DNA of 64,000 nucleotides, taken from Mycobacterium sp. 1554424.7 (GTDB lineage Bacteria; Actinomycetota; Actinomycetes; Mycobacteriales; Mycobacteriaceae). Within the stretch, counting starts at the first letter, position 1. Each line of letters starts with the position of its first letter. The position numbers and the translations under genes were made by a program. This document shows, one piece after another, positions 58,359-64,000 of the stretch. Location: positions 1 to 64,000 of the forward strand of contig NZ_LZSE01000136.1 in NCBI RefSeq assembly GCF_001665295.1, written 5' to 3'. The notes under the pieces were generated by a model, which saw only the letters and a program-made list of their open reading frames with translations, had not been told where the DNA came from and did not search any database.

Positions 58359-59435
58359 TCACGCCAGCTGGAAGGCACTGAGGGGAGCTTCCTCGGGGTA
58401 GGCCGCCGGGCCGCCGAGGTCGTATGCGGCGTTGAGGGCGCTGACGAACGCCGGATCGTGCAGCGGTTCGCTCGGGATGTCGAGCTTGACGCCCTTGCTC
58501 CCCAGGTCGTCGACCATGATGTCGATGGCCTTGTCGACCGAAAGGTCGTCGGAGCCGTCCATGTTCTTCCTGAGCTCGTCGTAGTCCGCGAAAACCTCGG
58601 CCGACCAGTGCACCAGGAAGCGCAGTTCGTCAGTGTGGTGGCGCGCGATGACGTTGTCACCGTTCTTCAGCAGCCAGCGGTCGCGGTCACTCGGATCCCC
58701 GGTGAACACCGTGTCGAAGGCAAGGCCGGCCGGAATCTGTTGAGCCAGCGGTCCGTTGGCCTCACCGCGGTGCACCATCATCTCGTTCTGGACGACGACG
58801 CCGCGATTGTTGATCGGGGGCAGGATGCGCTTGGGCGCCCTGAGCGGCCCATCGGGCCAGTAGGTGAAGCCGCTGCCGGCATCCAGGGAGAACCAGGTGA
58901 TGACTTGCGCCATCTTGATGAGGTAATCGCGGAAAAGACCTGACTTGCCCATGACGCTGCACAGCCACGTCGGTGCGTTCTCGGATCGCACACCGCGGAA
59001 GCTGGGTGAATCCAGGTGGCCCGGATCGCGATTGGCGCACGGCCCGTTGATGTTGAACAGCATCATCTGGGGTTTTGCGTACTCGGCATGCCAGTAGGAC
59101 TTAGCGAACTCAAGGAACTGCGCGTTGTAAAAGCAGTCATGCAGTTGCGGGTAGAGCACCGCGCCGTAGTTGGCCAGGTAGCCGCGGAACGTCGGGGTCA
59201 GGAACAAATCCAGCGACGGGCTGAATCCTTCCGGGAACATACCGCTCATCGTGGCCATCAGTTCGTCGGCCGACGCGAAGTGCTGGGCGATGATCAGCTT
59301 CCACGGACCCTCGGTGCGCACGACGTCAAGTAGGCGTTCGCGTTGGTCGCCTGTGTAGACGTTGTCGATCTCTCGGGGTGGTGCCGCGGGTCGCAATACG
59401 TCGGAAAGCTCCATTCGCCGCTCGTCGGTGAGCAT
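58359..59435 (-). CDS. conserved protein, possible HxD-type non-heme iron oxygenase fold
   Basis: A 358-residue soluble protein I do not recognise as a named family. The central part has PGHLDSPSFRG (an HxD), WFSLDAGSGFTYWPDGP, NRGVVVQNEMMVHRGEANGP (a second His on a strand) and a later WSAEVFADYDEL. A His-x-Asp followed by a distal His about 95 residues on, in strand-rich context, is what Fe(II)/2-oxoglutarate (phytanoyl-CoA hydroxylase-like) enzymes show. This is inference from spacing only. It is flanked by an esterase and an SDR in the TetR-headed row, consistent with an oxygenation step. Confidence 0.55.
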   Translation of the reverse strand: MLTDERRMELSDVLRPAAPPREIDNVYTGDQRERLLDVVRTEGPWKLIIAQHFASADELMATMSGMFPEGFSPSLDLFLTPTFRGYLANYGAVLYPQLHDCFYNAQFLEFAKSYWHAEYAKPQMMLFNINGPCANRDPGHLDSPSFRGVRSENAPTWLCSVMGKSGLFRDYLIKMAQVITWFSLDAGSGFTYWPDGPLRAPKRILPPINNRGVVVQNEMMVHRGEANGPLAQQIPAGLAFDTVFTGDPSDRDRWLLKNGDNVIARHHTDELRFLVHWSAEVFADYDELRKNMDGSDDLSVDKAIDIMVDDLGSKGVKLDIPSEPLHDPAFVSALNAAYDLGGPAAYPEEAPLSAFQLA

Positions 59436-59521
59436 CAGCTGTCTCCTCTGCAGTTCTGGACCGATCGATTGTGTGCAGCATTAACGCGATGCGGGCGACT
59501 GCTGTCCGTTCATCGGGACGT

Positions 59522-60466
59522 CTAAAAATGAACGGGATGGCTGAACTTCGCCCGCAGCAGCGCGCCCAGCTCCGTGATGGCCAGCCGGCCACGCGCCGTC
59601 GCATCGGAGCGCATCAAAAAGCCGTGGTACATCCCCGGATAGCGGGTGCAGGTGATCTGCACGTCTGCGTCGCGTAGCCGATCGGCGTACCGCTCGCCCC
59701 AGTCGCGGATGGGATCGCAGCCGCCGGTCACCACGATCGCCGGCGGAAGTCCGGACAGATCCGAGGCGTAGGCCGGCACCAGATAAGGCTCGGTGGGCGG
59801 ACCCACGTCACCGTCGACGAGCGCGTGCATGTAGTCGATGTCGTCGCGCGCGAGTAGCGGCGCATCGGCCAGCGCCGCAACGGAAGCGACGGACATGTCG
59901 CGATCCAGCCCGGGGTACAGCAGCACCTGCGCACAGATCGCCGGCCCGCCGCGGTCCCGGGCGGCCAGCGCGACCGCCGCGGCGAGCGAGCCACCGGCGC
60001 TGTCGCCGACCACCGCGAGCCGCGCGGGGTCGACGCCCAGCCCGGCGGCGTTTCGGGAAACCCATTCGGTCGCCGCGTAGGCGTCGTCGAACTGTGCCGG
60101 CGGTGCGAACTCCGGGGCCAACCGGTACTCGACCGCCACGACGGTGGCTCCTGACTCCGACGCCAGCCCGCGCGCCAGCGGTTCGAACGAGTGATTGGAG
60201 CCCATCACCAACCCGCCGCCGTGGAAGTAGACGATCACCGGCTGCCGTGAATCATCGATGGGTCGGTAGATGCGTGCCGGGATCGCTCCGTCCGGTCCGG
60301 GGATGGAAGCCTCGGTGATGCGGGCCATTTCAGGCATCGAGTCGGGCAGGGGAGCGGATTCCAGCCCGGCGCGCACCGCCGCCAAGCCGCGTCGGCGCAT
60401 GGGCGGGATCTCACCAAAGGATGCGACGCGTGCCGCGGCGTCGGGATCCAGCGTGGGCGTCGCCAT
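59522..60466 (-). CDS. alpha/beta hydrolase (HSL-type esterase/lipase)
   Basis: A 314-residue esterase of the hormone-sensitive-lipase family. VIVYFHGGGLVMGSN gives the HGGG oxyanion motif, VVGDSAGGSLAAAVALAARD the Ser nucleophile, GGCDPIRDWGERYADRL the Asp, and YPGMYHGFL the catalytic His. VVAVEYRLAPEFAPPAQFDDA is the typical cap-core strand. Mycobacterial Lip proteins of this type hydrolyse acyl esters. ATG 60466 begins 1 base after the SDR stop (60468), so the genes are in one operon. Confidence 0.88.
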   Translation of the reverse strand: MATPTLDPDAAARVASFGEIPPMRRRGLAAVRAGLESAPLPDSMPEMARITEASIPGPDGAIPARIYRPIDDSRQPVIVYFHGGGLVMGSNHSFEPLARGLASESGATVVAVEYRLAPEFAPPAQFDDAYAATEWVSRNAAGLGVDPARLAVVGDSAGGSLAAAVALAARDRGGPAICAQVLLYPGLDRDMSVASVAALADAPLLARDDIDYMHALVDGDVGPPTEPYLVPAYASDLSGLPPAIVVTGGCDPIRDWGERYADRLRDADVQITCTRYPGMYHGFLMRSDATARGRLAITELGALLRAKFSHPVHF

Positions 60467-60467
60467 G

Positions 60468-61340
60468 TCAGTGCTGTGTGGTGCCGAAGCGACTTTGGGC
60501 GCGCGGCGCCGGGGGGCGTTGTGAGGCAAGCACATCGGCCCGCTCGGCCATCGCGGCGCCGACCGTGTCGGGGTGGGTGTGTAGGTAGAAGCGTCCGTCG
60601 GTGGCCTGCTGGAACAACGTCTGGGCGGCTTCCGCCGGGTCCATGGCCGTCGCCTTGAGGTCCAGCATCGTCGAGCGTTGCGCCTCGGCGGCAACCACAT
60701 CACCGGCACCATTGGCGTCGATCCCGCCGGCCGACTCGAAGATGTTGGACGACACGGGGCCGGGCAGCACGGCCTGCACGTGAATGTGATTGGCGTGCCC
60801 GGCCGATTCGACCTCCAGGTACAGGCACTCGGTCAATGCCAGCACCGCATGCTTGCTGACGATGTAGGGGGCCTGCAGCGGGATCGCCACCACCGCGCCG
60901 ACCGACGCGATGTTCCACACCCACGCCGGCTCGCCGGCGGCCATCATCTTCGGCAGGAACGCCCGCACGCCGTAAAAGACGCCGCTGACGTTGATGTCGA
61001 TGATGCGCTGCCAGTTGGCCACCGGCGTGTCCCACAGGTAGCCGAACTGTTCGACGCCGGCGTTGTTGACCAGCAGGCGCACCGGGCCGACGTCCCGGTA
61101 GACCCGCTCGGCGAGGCCCTGCACGGCGTCGGGGTCGCGCACGTCGCAGACGACGTCGACCGCGGACCCACCCGCGGCACGCAGTCCGTCGGCAACTGAC
61201 GCGGCCGCCGCACCGTCGATGTCGGCCAGCACCACGGTCATGCCCAGCCCGCCGGTGTGGCGCGCCAGGCCCGCGCCGAGGCCGGAGCCGGCTCCGGTGA
61301 CGACGGCCACCCCGCCGGAAAATGCTTCCGGGGCGCTCAC
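60468..61340 (-). CDS. short-chain dehydrogenase/reductase
   Basis: A 290-residue SDR with a longer C-terminus than the gene at 57559. It has VVTGAGSGLGAGLARHTGGLG, VLADIDG, NNAGVEQFGYLW, IASVGAVVAIPLQAPYIVSKHAVLAL (Ser and YxxxK) and a tail rich in Ala/Arg. SHxHV-like VQAVLPGPVSSNIFESAGG matches NAD-dependent long-chain alcohol or steroid dehydrogenases in mycobacteria. Its start overlaps the NTF2-like gene stop by 4 bases and its stop is 1 base before the esterase start, placing it mid-operon. Confidence 0.83.
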   Translation of the reverse strand: MSAPEAFSGGVAVVTGAGSGLGAGLARHTGGLGMTVVLADIDGAAAASVADGLRAAGGSAVDVVCDVRDPDAVQGLAERVYRDVGPVRLLVNNAGVEQFGYLWDTPVANWQRIIDINVSGVFYGVRAFLPKMMAAGEPAWVWNIASVGAVVAIPLQAPYIVSKHAVLALTECLYLEVESAGHANHIHVQAVLPGPVSSNIFESAGGIDANGAGDVVAAEAQRSTMLDLKATAMDPAEAAQTLFQQATDGRFYLHTHPDTVGAAMAERADVLASQRPPAPRAQSRFGTTQH

Positions 61341-61816
61341 GAACCCGCGGTGCTGTCGGCGGCCAACTCCGAGAGCAGCACCGAGTTGGTGGCGTCGAGG
61401 ACGACGTCCATCTCGGTGAACTCAAGGCCGTTGGCGCCGCGCCGGACGCCGACGTTGACGACCCCGCTCGATACGGCGAACGGTACGAAGTTGGCGATCT
61501 GGTTGACGAAGATGTAGAAGCGCGCTTGGGTGACGTCACCGACCGTGCCGGTGCGGTGCACATTCGTGGCGTGGTGGCGCAGCGGATAGGGGCTCTGCTT
61601 GCGGTGCTCCGTCAGCCATTCCATCACCGCTTCGCGACCATTGAGCTCCGGCGACATCAGTTCCTCGAAAGGGCTTGCGCCGGAGTCGCTTCGGGTCAGG
61701 TAGTGCACATCCTCGGCGTAGCCGGCCGCCATCTCGTCGTAGCGGGCCTCGTCGTAGTGGAACCAGAACCCGGCGATGAACTCCTGCAATTCGGGCAGCG
61801 TGATGTCGTTGGCCAT
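61337..61816 (-). CDS. NTF2-like / SnoaL-type protein
   Basis: A 159-residue cone-fold protein with EFIAGFWFHYDEARYDEMAAGYAEDVHY, GREAVMEWLTEHRKQ, HHATNVHRTGTVGDVTQARFY and a final strand VVLDATNSVLL. NTF2-like proteins near SDRs and oxygenases commonly act as small isomerases, dehydratases or ligand carriers (limonene-epoxide hydrolase and ketosteroid isomerase share the fold). No catalytic residue can be assigned with confidence. It starts 71 bp after the TetR stop and overlaps the SDR gene. Confidence 0.75.
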   Translation of the reverse strand: MANDITLPELQEFIAGFWFHYDEARYDEMAAGYAEDVHYLTRSDSGASPFEELMSPELNGREAVMEWLTEHRKQSPYPLRHHATNVHRTGTVGDVTQARFYIFVNQIANFVPFAVSSGVVNVGVRRGANGLEFTEMDVVLDATNSVLLSELAADSTAGS

Positions 61817-61887
61817 GGGGGTTAGTCAACTCCGGGTGCGGCCCGGGTGACAGGCCCGATGCCCGGTCAGTGGAACGTGATGCGCCG

Positions 61888-62550
61888 CTATCGCGGACCG
61901 ACTGGAAGCGGCGACAGGGATGCAAGTGCCATCTCGACGCCCATCCGCAACCCGGATTTCAAGCGGCGAAAGTTGCCATCCTCAACCCAGCGAACGTATG
62001 CGTGTCTGCAGCATTGGATCACGAGTTGCGCCGGCAGTTCGCGGTGAAAGGGATCCGCACCGAGATCGAACCGTGCGGCAAGAAACTCTGAGATGGGCTC
62101 GGCGAGGTTTTGCCCCCAATCAAGCCAGCGCAGTCGGTACTGCGGATCTTTGATCATCAGCGCGAGGAACCGGCGGTCCGTCTCAACCTGCCCGCGCTTG
62201 GGGACTTCGGTGCTGAACGCATCCACCAACGTGTCGACGGCACTGCTCGTGGGTGGCGCATCTCGGAGGACTTCAACGCTCAGCCTGCCGAACTCGCGAA
62301 AGAGTGGCATGACAACGTCTTCTTTGACCGGAAAGTGGCGGTGGAAGGTGCGAGGCGCGATGCCGGCCGCCTCGCAGATGCGCTCGACGGTCGCGGACGT
62401 CGAACCCTCGGACAGGAAGATGTCACGCGCAGCTATCGCGATGTCCAAGCGCAGCTGCTCCGCGCGCCGTTCGCTCAAAGTTGATCTGGCGGGCCCGCTC
62501 ACCTCGGGCTCCTTTTCCGCGCACGGGTTGAATCGCGATCCAGATGGCAT
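61888..62550 (-). CDS. TetR-family transcriptional regulator
   Basis: A regulator of about 220 residues. The helix-turn-helix is typical: RLDIAIAARDIFLSEGSTSATVERICEAAGIAPRTFHRHFPVKEDV. The C-terminal ligand domain includes RFLALMIKDPQYRLRWLDWGQNL. ATG 62550 is used; GTG 62562 or GTG 62502 are alternatives, since no clear ribosome site decides. It heads a minus-strand row (NTF2-like, SDR, esterase, unknown, SDR) and is divergent from the gene at 62683. A 34-bp inverted-repeat operator lies between them. Autoregulation and control of both sides is the natural reading. Confidence 0.85.
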   Translation of the reverse strand: MPSGSRFNPCAEKEPEVSGPARSTLSERRAEQLRLDIAIAARDIFLSEGSTSATVERICEAAGIAPRTFHRHFPVKEDVVMPLFREFGRLSVEVLRDAPPTSSAVDTLVDAFSTEVPKRGQVETDRRFLALMIKDPQYRLRWLDWGQNLAEPISEFLAARFDLGADPFHRELPAQLVIQCCRHAYVRWVEDGNFRRLKSGLRMGVEMALASLSPLPVGPR

Positions 62551-62614
62551 CCGGTGTCCCACTCAGTGGCCATCTTGAGTGATCCGGTGGTGTCGGGTGT
62601 GCCTAACATGCTGA

Positions 62615-62648
62615 TGTCAGATTCTGCCACACCGTACAGAACCTGACA
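62615..62648. promoter_or_regulatory. TetR-type operator, 12-bp arms with 10-bp spacer
   Basis: TGTCAGATTCTG (62615-62626) and CAGAACCTGACA (62637-62648) are complementary at 11 of 12 positions. It sits in the 132-bp gap between the divergent TetR gene and the gene at 62683. Arm and spacer lengths would suit two dimers or one extended site. Confidence 0.75.
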
Positions 62649-62682
62649 GGGGCGCGACATCGCTACAGAGGAGTGAAGTCCG

Positions 62683-63585
62683 GTGGCCACGGCAGAACAC
62701 GATTTGAACTATGACGACTACACGCACGACTTCATGGGCAAAGTCGGCAACATTCAGGATTTCTCGAGAGATTTCCTGGTGGGGCTGGCCCGTGTCTTCG
62801 AGGACACCCTGAACTTCGTTCCCTACGCTCACGTCACCATCTACGGCCCAAAGGTAGGCATCAACGCTGCCATGGATGTCGCCGCCGAGGTGTCCCGCGC
62901 CGGGATGCGACAGGTAATGCCCATGGGCCGCTTCGTCGCACCCCCAGGGTGGGATTGGAAAAACGCTCAGTACCAAGCCATCCCATTCGACGTCCAGACG
63001 GAGGATCTCACCAAAGATGCTCTCATCCGGCTGATAAAGACCTACTGGGACCAGTATCTCAAGGGGCATAACTACTTCATCGATCAGTGGACGAAGATCA
63101 TCCCGGAAGACGAAGTCTGGCTGGGTCTGCCAGACATGTATCAACTCATCATCGATTACGAATACCCCAAGCTGGCCAAGGTGCTCGGGATCGAGCCGGT
63201 GCATGTCGTCGACTACCTCAAATTGGCCTGCCTCAGCATCGACGGGACGCTCGGCTACGGCGGTGAGTACATCGTTCACAATCCCGACCACGTGGTCCTC
63301 AACATGCGTCGATGTGAAGTGCTGCAAAAATACACCGACGAAGGCCTCTACCCGCCGGCACGTGCTTGGATGAACTGCACGTTCGAGCAGCGGATTTCCG
63401 CACCGTTCTTTCCCGGATGCAAACTCGATATCAACTTGCCGCCAAAGGATTTCAAGTTCGCCCAAGGCGAGCCATTCTGCGTCTGGACCTACACCCGCGG
63501 CGAGGAGAACCATCAGGCCGCCGCAGCGGCGCCCGACCCGCGCGCCAGCGCCATGAAAAAGATTCCCATCATCGGAGTCTCCTGA
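62683..63585 (+). CDS. conserved protein of unknown function, 300 aa
   Basis: A soluble 300-residue protein. The N-terminal half is charged and aromatic (DLNYDDYTHDFMGKVGNIQDF, VFEDTLNFVPYAHVTIYGPK). A helical stretch holds LIRLIKTYWDQYLKGHNYFIDQW. The C-terminal half has VVLNMRRCEVLQKYTDEG and ARAWMNCTFEQRISAPFFPGCKL with three Cys. The Cys/strand pattern vaguely recalls L-2-amino-thiazoline-4-carboxylate hydrolase-like proteins, but I would not assign it. GTG 62683 has AGAGGAG about 8 nt upstream. It is divergent from the TetR gene across a strong operator, so it is probably the main regulated target. Confidence 0.6.
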   Translation: MATAEHDLNYDDYTHDFMGKVGNIQDFSRDFLVGLARVFEDTLNFVPYAHVTIYGPKVGINAAMDVAAEVSRAGMRQVMPMGRFVAPPGWDWKNAQYQAIPFDVQTEDLTKDALIRLIKTYWDQYLKGHNYFIDQWTKIIPEDEVWLGLPDMYQLIIDYEYPKLAKVLGIEPVHVVDYLKLACLSIDGTLGYGGEYIVHNPDHVVLNMRRCEVLQKYTDEGLYPPARAWMNCTFEQRISAPFFPGCKLDINLPPKDFKFAQGEPFCVWTYTRGEENHQAAAAAPDPRASAMKKIPIIGVS

Positions 63586-63608
63586 CCGATTCCATAGCCT
63601 CGGCCCGG

Positions 63609-64000
63609 TTAGCGGTTCGCAGAACCGAAACGTTCTCGCAGTACGCGTTTCATCAGCTTGCCGCTCGGATTTTTCGGCAACGAATCGACGAAGAAGACAC
63701 GCTTGGGCGTTTTGAATCCGGCCAAGTGCTCGCGACAGTGGCCGACGACGTCCTCCTCGGTCAGCGTGACACCGTCGCGGGGAACGATCGCCGCCACCAC
63801 GGCCTCCACCCACACCGGGTGCGCCAGGCCGAAGACCGCGACTTCTTGGATTCCGGTGTGGCGGTAGAGGACCTCCTCGACCTCGCGGCTGGCGACGTTT
63901 TCACCACCGGTCTTGATCATGTCCTTTTTGCGGTCGACGACATGCAACAGCCCGTGCTCGTCGTAGAAACCCAGGTCGCCCGAGTGAAACCAGCCGCCCC
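63609..64000 (-). CDS. acyl-CoA synthetase (FadD type), C-terminal part
   Basis: The last 130 residues of an AMP-forming ligase; the 5' end is beyond the window. GGWFHSGDLGFYDEHG (A7/A8 region), VDRKKDMIKTGGENVASREVEEVL and, near the end, LPKNPSGKLMKRVLRERFG with the catalytic Lys of motif A10 are all present. Such enzymes activate fatty or steroid side-chain acids to CoA thioesters through an acyl-AMP. Its place beside SDR, esterase and oxygenase-like genes fits a catabolic or lipid-modifying locus. It converges with the gene at 62683. Confidence 0.88.
   Translation of the reverse strand, partial: GGWFHSGDLGFYDEHGLLHVVDRKKDMIKTGGENVASREVEEVLYRHTGIQEVAVFGLAHPVWVEAVVAAIVPRDGVTLTEEDVVGHCREHLAGFKTPKRVFFVDSLPKNPSGKLMKRVLRERFGSANR

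Overview
The window is high-GC, densely coded actinobacterial DNA and almost certainly comes from a slow-growing, non-tuberculous Mycobacterium, possibly of the M. avium complex. The markers are a PE-family protein, an MMPL transporter, PknE and PknF-type kinases, a mycolic-acid methyltransferase-like enzyme, the subI-cysTWA sulfate importer, two DUF732 secreted proteins, KshA/KstD-type steroid enzymes and many TANNNT promoters placed 4-7 nt before a start codon (leaderless mRNAs). I see no rRNA, tRNA, CRISPR array, insertion sequence or prophage. The species call is an inference.

Layout, first half. 1-361 holds pieces of an aldo/keto reductase in opposite orientations around a 77-bp inverted repeat. 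358-4942 has an FMN protein, a GAF/SpoIIE-phosphatase/anti-sigma kinase, a STAS antagonist and an SDR. 5151-6188 is a PE protein with nine 22-residue repeats. 6213-12432 (minus) has an M15-like secreted protein, a lactate permease and an ECF sigma operon. 12698-15001 is an MMPL transporter behind three stacked regulatory elements. 15346-16377 is a QueG-like Fe-S protein. 16811-20800 is the sulfate importer behind a leaderless Cys-codon leader peptide. 21928-24445 has CDP-alcohol transferase, acyltransferase and CdsA-like genes. 24612-29707 encodes N-acetylglutaminylglutamine amide synthesis plus an MFS permease. 30544-32721 is a type III glutamine synthetase.

Layout, second half. 32945-46584 contains three paralogous receptor kinases with internally duplicated ectodomains, and PknE. 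Among them lie a permease / flavin reductase / pyrimidine reductase operon and a divergent ArsR-phosphatase fusion with a multicopper oxidase. 46660-52421 holds proline-rich membrane proteins, an FAD oxidoreductase with a coupled leader ORF and a KstR-like box, an esterase and DUF2510 proteins. 52489-56391 has a PadR regulator, a KstD-like dehydrogenase and a KshA-like Rieske oxygenase. 56400-64000 is a lipid or steroid modification region: a methyltransferase, a TetR-headed minus-strand gene row (NTF2-like, SDR, esterase, unknown, SDR), a divergent 300-residue protein and a truncated acyl-CoA synthetase.

The regulatory layer is the most interesting part. It includes four-unit 11-bp direct-repeat elements in front of three unrelated operons, a Cys-codon attenuator before subI, near-identical leaderless promoters on the three kinases, and several strong palindromic operators. 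The strongest candidate for an undescribed system is the kinase family with a duplicated, paired-Cys ectodomain.
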